Shown here piece after piece: positions 9,638 to 18,582 of a stretch of DNA of 64,000 nt; the first letter of the stretch is position 1; the number at the start of each line of letters is the position of its first letter. Below the pieces are notes generated by a model. It made no database searches and was not told where the DNA came from. It saw only the letters and a program-made list of their open reading frames with translations. A program made the position numbers and the translations under genes. Origin of the DNA: an uncultured Shewanella sp. (GTDB taxonomy: Bacteria > Pseudomonadota > Gammaproteobacteria > Enterobacterales > Shewanellaceae); NCBI RefSeq assembly GCF_947497935.1, contig NZ_CANMIO010000011.1:89723-153722 (forward strand), given 5' to 3'.

Positions 9638-11086
9638 CTAACTGACCTTATATTGGCCTAAAATCTGTTCTAAACCTCTAGAAGAACCCGCTAAATTAGT
9701 CGCTAGATCTACCGAACTTTGAGCCGTTTGCTTAATTGTTTCAGCCTGAGCGCGAATATCATTCAACTGAGTTGCAATTTCACGTGAAGCCGCGCTTTGC
9801 TCCTCCGATGATGCCGCTATCAGAGAGCTCATATCAAACACTATGCTGATAGACTCGGCCATACTATTCACATCTTGGCCTACTGACTCAATGGCCGTCC
9901 TGCCTTTATCTGCTTGAGATACGATATCATTGGTAATATTTGAAAGCTTACCGGTGCCCGTTTGTAATCCTTCAATCATAGATTGGATCTCAACCGTCGC
10001 TTGCTGGGTTCGGCTCGCCAGCGTCCTCACCTCATCGGCCACTACAGCAAAGCCTCTGCCCTGCTCTCCCGCGCGAGCAGCCTCAATAGCCGCATTAAGT
10101 GCTAGGAGGTTCGTCTGCTCCGAAATACTATTAATCGTTGTCACTACAGCGCCAATATCTGAAGCCGCTTCAGACAAGTCTTGCACCGATACCGAGGCTT
10201 CAGAGATTTTTGTACTGAGTACAGCAATACGCGCAACCGCTTCTGTAATTAACGTCTGACTATTGGAAGCCTGCGCCGCATTCTGCTGAGTCTGATCTGA
10301 GGTATTAGAGGCACTGTGGGAAACCTCTTCCACCGCTGCCGTCATCTGTGCCATGGCTACGGCAACGGTATCGAGGAATTGATGCTGGTAATCGGTTAGC
10401 TCTACGCTATGTCCCGCTTGCTGAGTAAACTCATCCGCCGCCTCATTTAGGGTCTGTGCATTACGTGAAATCGCCTGCACCATCTCACTCATATTATCGG
10501 CGCTACGGTCAATCTCTCGGGCAATAAGGCTAAAATCATCTTTACCAAAGAAGTTAAGCCTTTGACTTAAATCGCCATCGGCCAAACGCTTGATGGCCAT
10601 ATACATATCCCATAAGCCGCCACCGAGTGAAGTCGACACCCAGTAACTTATCAAGAACAGGGGTAATAACCCAGCAAAGGCTAACAGCAGCAGCTTATTG
10701 GCATGAGACTGCGCCGCTTGCTCCCAACTCGTTACGTCAACTTGAGCCGTTAACGCCTTATCGCCAACTTCAGCACTGACGGTCAGTAAGTTATTGCGTC
10801 GCTCGGTAATCGAACTGCCAGAGACTCTGAGATCGGCTTGTTGAGCAAACTCGGCCAGAGCGCTTCCTGTCAGAGCTTGAGATTTAGCGATAACAGCATA
10901 GGCATCGATACTCGACTGAGCACGGTTTAAAGAGGAGGATTCGATTAATGATTGGGTATTGCTGTAGTTGAGCGTGGCGATAGCAGCAGTGATCATTGCC
11001 ACCATGGTACAAATCACCCAGAATTTACCGTTCAAGCTAAGTTTGATTAGTACAGCATCGACTTTACGAAAACTAATCTGTTTCAT
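9638..11086 (-). CDS. Methyl-accepting chemotaxis protein
   Basis: Membrane chemoreceptor of 482 residues. TM1 about 21-39, a short periplasmic segment of ~90 residues, TM2 about 131-150, HAMP about 152-205, and a long signalling coiled coil. The coil contains the conserved kinase-control tip [20 protein letters not shown]. The periplasmic part is too short for a dCache domain and resembles a 4-helix-bundle or small sensor; I cannot name a ligand. No CheR-docking pentapeptide is seen at the C-terminus. I chose the ATG at 11086 because AAGGA lies 8 nt upstream; a start 10 codons earlier has no such support. The gene stands alone. Confidence 0.88.
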   Translation of the reverse strand: MKQISFRKVDAVLIKLSLNGKFWVICTMVAMITAAIATLNYSNTQSLIESSSLNRAQSSIDAYAVIAKSQALTGSALAEFAQQADLRVSGSSITERRNNLLTVSAEVGDKALTAQVDVTSWEQAAQSHANKLLLLAFAGLLPLFLISYWVSTSLGGGLWDMYMAIKRLADGDLSQRLNFFGKDDFSLIAREIDRSADNMSEMVQAISRNAQTLNEAADEFTQQAGHSVELTDYQHQFLDTVAVAMAQMTAAVEEVSHSASNTSDQTQQNAAQASNSQTLITEAVARIAVLSTKISEASVSVQDLSEAASDIGAVVTTINSISEQTNLLALNAAIEAARAGEQGRGFAVVADEVRTLASRTQQATVEIQSMIEGLQTGTGKLSNITNDIVSQADKGRTAIESVGQDVNSMAESISIVFDMSSLIAASSEEQSAASREIATQLNDIRAQAETIKQTAQSSVDLATNLAGSSRGLEQILGQYKVS

Positions 11087-11232
11087 TATGATTTTCCTTG
11101 GCTTAGCCTTACGCATACAACTTAACTATCGCTTAACTCTGACAAAATTAGGCGAGATAAGGGGTATGCGTAACTATTTTTATAATTATTAATAACACAC
11201 AGAATTAATATCACACAGAGCGAAAATACATG

Positions 11233-11721
11233 CTATGACTCTTTAATCTCAGCTCCTAAATTACCCTGCATTTTCTGAGTCAGGTTAATAAGCTGACCCG
11301 TGAGCAAACTCATGCTATATCCAAGCACGGCTCCAATTAGCAATGGCGGAAGAATCGCCGCAACATCACCACCCATCGCAAAAGTAATACAGCAACCGAT
11401 AAAGGCGCCTGGAATAAATGCCAACTTTTGGTAACTCGCTTGTAAGCACATCGCCGCAGTTGCAATCCCCGTAAAGGTATACCCCATCACTGGCGATACA
11501 AAAAAGCTGCTACCCGATATGATTAACCAGCCCCAAAATACACCGGACAGATTAGTCGTCATCGCCATCAGCATGCCCTTTATACCTGAATGGGTTTGAG
11601 CAAAGAAAGTGCTGCAACTTAGAAAACCTATCCATGTCACAAGATGGAGTGCATCAGCAACACCGGCCCATACTGCTGCGAGTAAACCTGCTGAAATAGC
11701 AATCTGCCAACGATTTTCCAT
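11233..11721 (-). CDS. DUF1097 family membrane protein (YcdZ-like)
   Basis: 162-residue inner-membrane protein with about five hydrophobic segments. It aligns by eye with E. coli YcdZ (DUF1097): an N-terminal Trp/Gly-rich helix, a GFLSC segment followed by FAQTHSGIKG, and the later FIPGAFIGCCITFAMGGD segment. The function of the family is not known; its topology suggests a small transporter or channel-like protein. The Shine-Dalgarno sequence (AGAGG) lies about 8 nt before the ATG. It is followed by the chemoreceptor gene about 150 nt downstream in the same direction, but nothing links them functionally. Confidence 0.75.
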   Translation of the reverse strand: MENRWQIAISAGLLAAVWAGVADALHLVTWIGFLSCSTFFAQTHSGIKGMLMAMTTNLSGVFWGWLIISGSSFFVSPVMGYTFTGIATAAMCLQASYQKLAFIPGAFIGCCITFAMGGDVAAILPPLLIGAVLGYSMSLLTGQLINLTQKMQGNLGAEIKES

Positions 11722-12076
11722 AGCGAACCTCTTTACATTAAATCTACTCGACTAATACGCTCATAGAGAGTCGATTAGTATCAGGTGAGCTAAATTACCT
11801 TTTTTATATGTAAAAAAACACGATCTAAACCCAATTATCCGGCTTAATTGCTGACAAATCGCACAAAAATGCCAATTTTGTAGTAAAAAAACTGATTTAT
11901 CGCTAACGAAAAGTGAAATTTCAGCGTGATATAAAATATTCAATTACTGGCGATTTGGGTTCAGCTTAGTGGTCTAAGTGATGTGAACTATTGAAACGTT
12001 GAGGAACTGCGATATCAAACAGCCTCTCCTATTACGAAGAGGCTGGTAAAGGTATTTGAAGTGACTGATTTAGCGA
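11722..12076. other. Non-coding interval between gloC and the DUF1097 gene
   Basis: AT-rich. Apart from the hairpin at 12020-12045, I see no gene or clear regulatory motif. A 60-codon open stretch on the minus strand has no Shine-Dalgarno sequence. Confidence 0.4.
12020..12045 (-). terminator. Probable terminator of the gloC-like gene
   Basis: 8-bp stem CAGCCTCT / AGAGGCTG with a 10-nt loop, downstream of the minus-strand hydrolase. On that strand it is followed by TTTGATAT, a weak U-run. Confidence 0.5.
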
Positions 12077-12721
12077 CTAGCTAAATAGTTGATCGGCTAC
12101 AAAGGGATTTTGTACTCGCTCATCACCAAAGGTCGATAGTGGACCGTGACCAGGAATAAACTGGACATCACTGCCTAGTGGCCAAAGTTTTTGGGTGATC
12201 GAGTCAATCAAATCTTGATGATTCGATAGCGGGAAGTCAGTTCGGCCGATAGAGCCTCTAAACAACACATCACCGACCCAAGCTAACTTTGCCGATTGAG
12301 CAAAAAACACCACATGACCAGGTGTATGCCCAGGGCAATGCAGTACCTGTAAAATTTGATTACCGACCTTAACTTCGTCGCCCTCTTCGAGATATTGCGT
12401 TGGCGTAAAAGCGTCACAATGCACAAAACCAAAATGTTGGCTCTGTTTCGGTAAACTATCTAACCAGTAATCATCGGCCTTATGGGGGCCAATAATGGGC
12501 ACACTAAGTTGCTCGGCTAATGATTTCGCCGCACCAACATGATCAATATGGCCGTGAGTCAGTAATACTTTTTCCACCACCACATTATTTTTGGCCGCTT
12601 CTTCTAGAATACGCTCGATATTCCCACCCGGATCGACTACCGCCGCTTTCATGGTCTGTTCGCACCAGATTAAACTACAATTTTGCTGAAATGGGGTGAC
12701 GGGTATTAACTGATACTTCAT
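12077..12721 (-). CDS. gloC: Single-domain glyoxalase II-like metallo-hydrolase (GloC/YcbL type)
   Basis: Metallo-beta-lactamase-fold hydrolase. YcbL/GloC proteins hydrolyse S-lactoylglutathione, completing methylglyoxal detoxification. The 214 residues carry the metal motif THGHIDH (His56, His58, Asp60, His61) plus His132 (PGHTPGH), Asp151 (GDVLF) and His192 (PGHGP), the complete set for a binuclear centre. There is no C-terminal glyoxalase II lid domain, which separates GloC from classical GloB. It is single-domain, cytoplasmic and transcribed alone. Substrate preference is inferred from the family. Confidence 0.85.
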   Translation of the reverse strand: MKYQLIPVTPFQQNCSLIWCEQTMKAAVVDPGGNIERILEEAAKNNVVVEKVLLTHGHIDHVGAAKSLAEQLSVPIIGPHKADDYWLDSLPKQSQHFGFVHCDAFTPTQYLEEGDEVKVGNQILQVLHCPGHTPGHVVFFAQSAKLAWVGDVLFRGSIGRTDFPLSNHQDLIDSITQKLWPLGSDVQFIPGHGPLSTFGDERVQNPFVADQLFS

Positions 12722-13026
12722 CGATAATCACCTAAGGCTCTATGTTTCGCTGTGAATGAATAAAGATTACGCCATGTTGGCCGCTTCGACTATCTATAAT
12801 TAGGATAATTTGATCTAACGCTCACAAAATCTGCATTATATTTTTTCCTCATCCAATCTCGGTTTGTAGCGATCCCTTTCCATTAGTATAAACACTGCAT
12901 TGCTAATAAAAATTGGTATAGAATCGGGGGTTATTCGTTCGCCTTCATTCTGGCAAGTGATTGTCCGATTGATGTCGCAACCTTAAGTTACAACCTAACA
13001 AGAACTCCTAATAAAAGGTCGACTCT
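12722..13026. other. Divergent promoter region, gloC / prolyl aminopeptidase
   Basis: About 305 nt between two divergent genes. A TATAGAAT sequence at 12917-12924 could be a -10 element for the rightward gene, but no well-placed -35 is visible. No operator palindrome was recognised. Confidence 0.35.
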
Positions 13027-14328
13027 ATGACTTGTGAATTGTCTACACCACTCACTTTTTCTGGCATGATTGCCCGTAAACACCAGTTTTGTTTGCCCCT
13101 CGATTATCAAAAGCCTGATGGCGAGCAAATCTCGGTATTTGCTCGTGAGATCTCAAGCCCTGAAAATCAGGATAAAGCCTTGCCTTTTATTGTTTTCTTT
13201 CAAGGGGGGCCAGGTTTTGGCGCGGTCCGTCCCGCGGCAAATGGTGGCTGGATCCAGCGAGCCCTCAAAGAGTTCCGAGTATTGCTACTCGATCAACGTG
13301 GTACAGGACTGTCAACGCCGGTGAGCTTTGCCAGTTTGGCGCATCTTTCGGCCGAGCAACAAGCCGAATACCTTAACCATTTTAGAGCCGACAATATCAT
13401 TCGTGATGCAGAGTCTATTCGTAAACAGCTCACCAATGATGAGAAGTGGACCATTCTAGGACAAAGTTTTGGTGGTTTTTGCGTACTCAAATACTTAAAT
13501 GATGCACCCGAAGGACTCGCAGAGGCCTATATTACTGGCGGTATCCCCTCACTGACCCGCAGTGCCGATGATGTGTACCAAGCAACTTACAAACGTGTGC
13601 TGACAAAAAACCAAGACTTTTTTAACCGTTTTAGCGATGCTCATGATCTGGTTAAAGCCCTAGCACGCCACATCCAAGACAACGAAGTGATCTTAGCCAC
13701 AGGCGAGCGCCTAACAGTTGAAATGTTGCAGTTACTTGGGATCAATATCGGCATGGAGCAAGGACCAGAAAGCGTCTATTACCTGCTAGAACAAGCGTTA
13801 ATCGAAACGGCATCAGGGACACAAGTTAACCCTCTTTTCTTGGCGCACTTCTGCCAACTACTCGATTTCAATACAAACCCCATATTTGCCATGTTGCATG
13901 AGTCTATCTATTGCCAACAATCAGCGTCTAACTGGGCGGCACATCGTGTTCGGCAGCAGTATCCAGAATTTAACTATCAAGCCGATAAGCCATTCTTGTT
14001 TACTGGCGAGATGGTCTATCCGTGGATGTTCGAGCAGTTCAATAATCTCAAACCGCTACAGCAAGCGGCACTGAAACTCGCTCAGAAACAAGACTGGCCT
14101 AACCTATATCAAATCGACAAACTTGCCGATAATCAGGTACCTGTCGCCGCCGCGATCTATAGTGAAGATATGTTCGTTGAGATGCAGTACAGCCTTGAAA
14201 CTGCAGCTCAAGTCGGCAACCTAAAATATTGGTTAACATCGGAGTATGAACACAATGGTATTCGTATGGATGGTGAGCATATTCTAGATAGATTAATTGC
14301 AATTAATCGCGGGGAAAAGCTGCGTTAA
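13027..14328 (+). CDS. Proline iminopeptidase-like alpha/beta hydrolase (peptidase S33)
   Basis: Serine aminopeptidase that removes N-terminal proline or related residues from peptides. The 433 residues fit the larger Aeromonas-type prolyl aminopeptidases, not the ~310-residue type. Visible elements are the oxyanion-hole QGGPG (59-63), LLDQRGTG (87-94) and the nucleophile Ser147 in GQSFGG. The C-terminal half has a helical cap followed by the likely catalytic Asp (IYSEDMFVEM) and His (DGEHILD). No signal peptide, so cytoplasmic. The ATG has AAAGG 8 nt upstream. A strong terminator follows. Substrate is inferred from the family. Confidence 0.85.
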   Translation: MTCELSTPLTFSGMIARKHQFCLPLDYQKPDGEQISVFAREISSPENQDKALPFIVFFQGGPGFGAVRPAANGGWIQRALKEFRVLLLDQRGTGLSTPVSFASLAHLSAEQQAEYLNHFRADNIIRDAESIRKQLTNDEKWTILGQSFGGFCVLKYLNDAPEGLAEAYITGGIPSLTRSADDVYQATYKRVLTKNQDFFNRFSDAHDLVKALARHIQDNEVILATGERLTVEMLQLLGINIGMEQGPESVYYLLEQALIETASGTQVNPLFLAHFCQLLDFNTNPIFAMLHESIYCQQSASNWAAHRVRQQYPEFNYQADKPFLFTGEMVYPWMFEQFNNLKPLQQAALKLAQKQDWPNLYQIDKLADNQVPVAAAIYSEDMFVEMQYSLETAAQVGNLKYWLTSEYEHNGIRMDGEHILDRLIAINRGEKLR

Positions 14329-14389
14329 TTAATAAACTCTTAAGCTTGATAGGACATTATGTAATCTGTTCCTCACCTGTATCACTTTC

Positions 14390-14418
14390 GCAAGCCTTAT
14401 CAAGGCTTGCTTTTTTTT
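14390..14418 (+). terminator. Rho-independent terminator after the prolyl aminopeptidase gene
   Basis: GCAAGCCTT / AAGGCTTGC stem (9 bp), 3-nt loop, followed by eight T. Confidence 0.92.
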
Positions 14419-14552
14419 ACCTAGAAATCCCCCCTTCTTATCCGCATTGGAAAATCCACGCTTTAGCGCACATACTTTTTACTATCGGCTCGGTATTTAT
14501 CCGGTTAGGCCCGATCCAAATTTTGTGTACATGGTCTGCTTAGGGGGCATTT

Positions 14553-14747
14553 ATGAACAGTGACAAACTCGCCACGCTACCGGCTGAGATCTTAGTTGGT
14601 ATTGCCAATGAGCACCTGCGTTTACACTGTAAAGACCAGCAGGCGCTGTTTTATGATCTTGATATATCAAGTGAGCTATTGGAGCAAAAACTGGCTGCTA
14701 GCGGATTTGAGTACGACCCAAGCTGCAACCAATATAAGCCCCGCTGA
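14553..14747 (+). CDS. DUF4250 domain-containing small protein
   Basis: 64-residue soluble acidic protein. The pattern LPAEILVGIANEHLR, then DLDISSELLEQKLAASG and the end EYDPSCNQYKPR, matches DUF4250, a short all-helical family of unknown function. AGGGGG lies just upstream of the ATG. It follows the terminator of the peptidase gene, so it probably has its own promoter in 14419-14552, which I could not define. It converges on galK. Confidence 0.7.
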   Translation: MNSDKLATLPAEILVGIANEHLRLHCKDQQALFYDLDISSELLEQKLAASGFEYDPSCNQYKPR

Positions 14748-14837
14748 CAACTAAAGCTCTGAAGCCCTAATGCTTTGAGCTACACAGCAACAGTCATCTC
14801 TTAGCTTCATTGATCGCGTCATAGTCTAAACCTAAGT

Positions 14838-16010
14838 TTAGCGACTAAAGGCGCCTACTTTAGCCGAGCAAATATATACATCGGCCTTGAGACCAGTTTC
14901 TCTTTGGTAATCACGCTCAACCACAGTTTTTACAACATCTACCAGACCGTGAGGCACTAAAGCGACAACACACCCTCCAAAGCCCCCACCAGTCATTCTC
15001 ACCCCGCCATTGCTGCCAATAACCTTAGATACACAGTCAACCAGATAATCGACTTCTGTAGTGGTCACCTCAAAATCATCCCTAAGAGAAGCATGGGAGT
15101 CCTGCATCAACTGACTCATCTTAGCGATATCACCTATGGTTAAGGCCTCGAACGCCTGTAAAGTTCGCTTGCTTTCCAGTATCACATGCCGCGCTCGTTT
15201 AAAGATCAGCTCAGGGAGATCCCCCTTTGCCGCCTCTAAGTCTTGTATGCTGACATCGCGCAGCGAAGGCTGATTAAAAAACTGTGCGGCTTGATTGCAT
15301 TGCTCCCGCCTATCGTTATATTCACTCCCCACGAGTTGGCGTTGAACATTGGAGTTAATCACCACCACTCGTAACGAGTCAGCAAGAGTGACATAGCGAT
15401 AACTCAAGTCTTGGCAGTCGAGAAGCATGGCTTGATTATCTTGGCCTAATGCCGAAATAAGCTGATCCATAATGCCGCAGTTACAGCCTACAGAGACGTT
15501 TTCGGCTTGCTGGCCAATCAATGCCGCACTGATCCCATCCATCTGAATATCATAAAGCTGCGTCAAGGCTTTGATTAATGCGATCTCTAAAGACGCCGAT
15601 GAACTTAGCCCAGCTCCCTGTGGAATATTGCCGCTGATCAAGAGATCGCAACCCTGTATAGAGCCTGCATTATCGATAGGCTTGTCGAGTGAATCGAAAT
15701 GGCTTAACAAGGCTTGGAATACGCCTTTAACGTAGTGCCCCCAGCCAACATGCTCATCAAAGCTAATAGCGTCCAGATGAAAGCTTACTCTTTCGTCATT
15801 AAGATCATTTGCAATCACATTGATACGAAGATCATCGCGCTTTCTCGCCACGACATAGGTTCCCATATCAATGGCAGCAGGCAACACAAAGCCGTCATTA
15901 TAATCGGTATGGTCACCAATGATATTCACCCGACCCGGTGCATAAGCTACCCGCTCTGCCTCGACTTGATAGAGCTGCTTAAACCTATCGCGTATTTTAA
16001 GTTCATCCAT
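14838..16010 (-). CDS. galK: Galactokinase
   Basis: Phosphorylates alpha-D-galactose at C1 with ATP, the first committed step of the Leloir pathway. A GHMP kinase of 390 residues. The substrate-recognition motif GRVNIIGDHTDYNDGFVLP is near the N-terminus, with Asp where most galactokinases have Glu (IGEHTDYN). The ATP loop PQGAGLSSSASLE lies near residue 131, and GGVRMTGGGFGGC near the C-terminus. I use the ATG at 16010, with GGAG 8 nt upstream, which overlaps the galT stop by one base (TGATG). A GTG one codon earlier is also possible. Expressed with galT. Confidence 0.94.
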   Translation of the reverse strand: MDELKIRDRFKQLYQVEAERVAYAPGRVNIIGDHTDYNDGFVLPAAIDMGTYVVARKRDDLRINVIANDLNDERVSFHLDAISFDEHVGWGHYVKGVFQALLSHFDSLDKPIDNAGSIQGCDLLISGNIPQGAGLSSSASLEIALIKALTQLYDIQMDGISAALIGQQAENVSVGCNCGIMDQLISALGQDNQAMLLDCQDLSYRYVTLADSLRVVVINSNVQRQLVGSEYNDRREQCNQAAQFFNQPSLRDVSIQDLEAAKGDLPELIFKRARHVILESKRTLQAFEALTIGDIAKMSQLMQDSHASLRDDFEVTTTEVDYLVDCVSKVIGSNGGVRMTGGGFGGCVVALVPHGLVDVVKTVVERDYQRETGLKADVYICSAKVGAFSR

Positions 16011-17074
16011 CACTCTTGCTCCAATTTGTAATGAACGCCACGGGCATCTCTTAGGCTCAGAGCTGCCTGCTCTGGCGTGATATCTCGCTGGGTTTCGGCG
16101 AGCATTTCATATCCGACCATGAACTTTTTAACGCTAGCACTGCGCAGTAACGGCGGATAGAAATGAGCATGTAAGCGCCACTCACTATGTTTTAACCCGT
16201 CATAAGGTGCGCCTTGCCAGCCCATAGAGTAAGGAAATGAGCACTGAAATAAATTGTCATAACAGGTCGTCAGCTGCTTTATGATCTCCGCTAACGACGT
16301 TTGGGCCGTCTGATTTAAATCGGTCATTCGCTGGATCTCAAAGCGGGGTAGCAGCAAGGTTTCAAAGGGCCAGGCAGCCCAATAAGGTACTACCACCAGC
16401 CAGTCATCATTACATACAACTATGCGCTCTTGGCGCTCCAGCTCTTTATCCACGTAATCTGCGAGTAAGTTACTGCCGTGGGTTTGGATGTAAGCCAATA
16501 AGTTACCTTGCTTAATATCAACTAAACTTGGCAGTTGTTGTTGCGCCCAAATCTGCCCATGGGGGTGAGGGTTAGAACACCCCATGGCCGCACCTTTGTT
16601 CTCAAAAATCTGTACCCAAGAATAATCACGTCCAAGCTCAGCACTCTGTTCTCGCCATGTCTTAACCACCTGCTCTATTTCTGCTACAGACAATAAAGGT
16701 AAAGTCTTGGAGTGATCGGGGGAAAAGCAGATCACCCGGCTTTCGCCTCTTTCGGTACTAAATCGAAATAATGGATCGTCATCACTCGACACTGGCGTAT
16801 CGGGAACTAAAGCTGAGAAGTCATTTTTAAACACGAAAGTAGATTGATAATCCGGGTTGATCTCACCGTTAACCCGAGTGTTACCCGCACATAAAAAACA
16901 TTCGCTATCATGGCTAGGTGATGAAGAGGTATCTGATGCTTCTACCTGTCCCAGCCAAGGTCGCTTTGCCCTGTGGGGAGCCAGTAATACCCACTCAGAC
17001 GTTAGTGGGTTATAGCGTCGATGAGAGTGTTCACAGGGATCAAAATGTACATCTGTTATTTGCGTCATGACCAT
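16010..17074 (-). CDS. galT: Galactose-1-phosphate uridylyltransferase
   Basis: Transfers UMP from UDP-glucose to galactose-1-phosphate. The 354 residues start with the family's [21 protein letters not shown] segment, carry a metal pair Cys59/Cys62 (CFLC) and have the catalytic HPH motif at 170-172 ([11 protein letters not shown]), His172 being the uridylylated nucleophile. The start has no obvious Shine-Dalgarno sequence; an ATG two codons downstream is an alternative. First gene of galT-galK. galE, galM and a galactose transporter are not in the window. The GH97 enzyme about 3.5 kb away could supply galactose. Confidence 0.94.
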   Translation of the reverse strand: MVMTQITDVHFDPCEHSHRRYNPLTSEWVLLAPHRAKRPWLGQVEASDTSSSPSHDSECFLCAGNTRVNGEINPDYQSTFVFKNDFSALVPDTPVSSDDDPLFRFSTERGESRVICFSPDHSKTLPLLSVAEIEQVVKTWREQSAELGRDYSWVQIFENKGAAMGCSNPHPHGQIWAQQQLPSLVDIKQGNLLAYIQTHGSNLLADYVDKELERQERIVVCNDDWLVVVPYWAAWPFETLLLPRFEIQRMTDLNQTAQTSLAEIIKQLTTCYDNLFQCSFPYSMGWQGAPYDGLKHSEWRLHAHFYPPLLRSASVKKFMVGYEMLAETQRDITPEQAALSLRDARGVHYKLEQE

Positions 17075-17412
17075 GATTGATAGGCTGAGTATGAATACCC
17101 CGTATGCTCATCTAGTTGAACCTAGGAGTCATTCCTGAAAAGGTGCTTTTAACTCCCAATAAAACTCCCATCATCGGCTACTTGAATGACAATCCCCTAT
17201 TAAAAAGATAATCAGGCCTTTCAATTGGCAAAACCCTTTGGAATATCAACCAGATAAACTTGCATCATAAGTTATGGTATTTGGCTATTTTGATAATTTT
17301 TTATTATTGATATATTTACTGTTATCATCCAATTAAGTACCGCACTTCATTGTGAATTAAATCACGTACCGACAGCATGCTCAGAAGGCATGTTGAAAAT
17401 TCGGAGAACGCT
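17075..17412. other. Divergent promoter region, galT / LysR gene
   Basis: About 340 nt, AT-rich near 17290-17330. It holds the CRP-like site at 17351-17366 and a small inverted repeat CATGC-N7-GCATG at 17376-17392, just before the LysR start, a possible autoregulatory site. No GalR-type palindrome was recognised. Confidence 0.4.
17351..17366. promoter_or_regulatory. Candidate CRP (cAMP receptor protein) binding site
   Basis: TGTGA-ATTAAA-TCACG matches the CRP core TGTGA-N6-TCACA at 9 of 10 fixed positions. It lies 47 nt before the LysR start and in the shared upstream region of galT. It could link sugar-status signalling to either gene. Confidence 0.45.
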
Positions 17413-18306
17413 ATGCTTAATCCTATTTGGCTAAAGACCTTTACAACCCTTATCGAGACAGGCCACTTCACTCATACCGCAGAAAAGCTGTATATGACTC
17501 AACCGGGTGTCAGCCAACAAATCAAGAAGCTCGAACAGGCCTGTGGCTACTCTCTGATTAAAAGAGTGAAGAAACAATTTGAAATTACCGAGCAAGGCAG
17601 GCAAGTCTACGAGTACGCTCAACAGATAGCGGCACAAGAAATTAAACTGATTGAGAACCTAGGCTTCGATGATCCAGATTCAGGCCAATGCCGTTTATCT
17701 TGTTCAGGCACTTTAGCACTTTTGTATTATCCGAAACTGATCAAACTACAGCAGGAACATCCGGCACTGTCGATGCATATAGAGGCTGCACCAAACTATA
17801 AAATACTGAAAGATATTACTGAAGGAACGATCGACATAGGCGTTGTCACCCAGCGGCCAAGTCTAGGTGAGTTCAACATTGAAGATATCGGCCTTGAAGC
17901 ACTTTGCCTTATCATGCCAAAACGCTATCAAAATAGCGTCATTGATCCTCAATCTCTGAGGCAATGTGGTGTTATTAGTCACCCAGATGCTCCACACTAC
18001 TTATCACGCTACTTTGACCTGTGCGCAACCCCTGAGTTTGCAGAAGTGAATATCAACCAAATCCCCATAACAAGTTATGTTAATCAGCTCAGTCAGATCT
18101 TGTTGCCAATCTCCCAAGGGCTTGGGTTTACCGTACTGCCAAAGAGTGCATTAGACAGTTTTGTAAATAGAGATCAGCTTCATGTACATAGCCCACATAA
18201 AGCCGTTACAGAGTCACTCTATTTAGTTTCTAAACGAAATAGAGAGCTGCCTGCACGATATATTGCCGTGAAAAACATCTTAAAAACGAGTCACAAAATA
18301 TCATAA
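17413..18306 (+). CDS. LysR family transcriptional regulator
   Basis: 297-residue LysR-type regulator. N-terminal winged helix-turn-helix (residues ~1-60: LKTFTTLIETGHFTHTAEKL with TQPGVSQQIKKLE as recognition helix), then a periplasmic-binding-protein-like effector domain (~90-295). The effector is unknown. The ATG at 17413 has GGAG 6 nt upstream; an ATG 12 codons earlier lacks this support. It is divergent from galT, but the genes are over 300 nt apart, so control of galTK is only a possibility. A CRP-like site precedes it. Confidence 0.85.
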   Translation: MLNPIWLKTFTTLIETGHFTHTAEKLYMTQPGVSQQIKKLEQACGYSLIKRVKKQFEITEQGRQVYEYAQQIAAQEIKLIENLGFDDPDSGQCRLSCSGTLALLYYPKLIKLQQEHPALSMHIEAAPNYKILKDITEGTIDIGVVTQRPSLGEFNIEDIGLEALCLIMPKRYQNSVIDPQSLRQCGVISHPDAPHYLSRYFDLCATPEFAEVNINQIPITSYVNQLSQILLPISQGLGFTVLPKSALDSFVNRDQLHVHSPHKAVTESLYLVSKRNRELPARYIAVKNILKTSHKIS

Positions 18307-18413
18307 CAACTCGGACCAATCTTGTACTCCTAGCGTAAATTTTATGTATTGATAACGATAGTAATTAGTTAACTTGCATTTTCACTCGATTCAGTTCAAG
18401 AAGTGTTAAATAG

Positions 18414-18446
18414 GTCTAATTGTGTAATTTATTTACACAATTAGAC
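18414..18446. repeat. 14-bp inverted repeat upstream of the chemoreceptor gene
   Basis: GTCTAATTGTGTAA / TTACACAATTAGAC with a 5-nt loop; AGTGTT/AACACT flanks (18402-18407 and 18450-18455) extend the symmetry. There is no T-run, so it may be an operator or a weak terminator of the LysR gene. The core TGTG...CACA vaguely recalls a CRP site but the spacing is wrong. Confidence 0.55.
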
Positions 18447-18582
18447 TTGAAACACTATTTATTCACGGCCTAAGTATGCGAAAATACCATTAATGAGTGG
18501 TTAACTTTCAGTTCGCCACTCCTTCAGTCGCCTTATAGCTTACAAGCCTACTTTTCACCTACAAGCCAAAATTAGACCTGAA

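Noticed and set aside
11761..11943. 60-codon minus-strand frame upstream of the DUF1097 gene
   Set aside because: Low-complexity AT-rich stretch without a ribosome-binding site or recognisable domain.
14346..14543. 65-codon frame after the prolyl aminopeptidase gene
   Set aside because: It spans the rho-independent terminator at 14390-14418 and lacks a ribosome-binding site.
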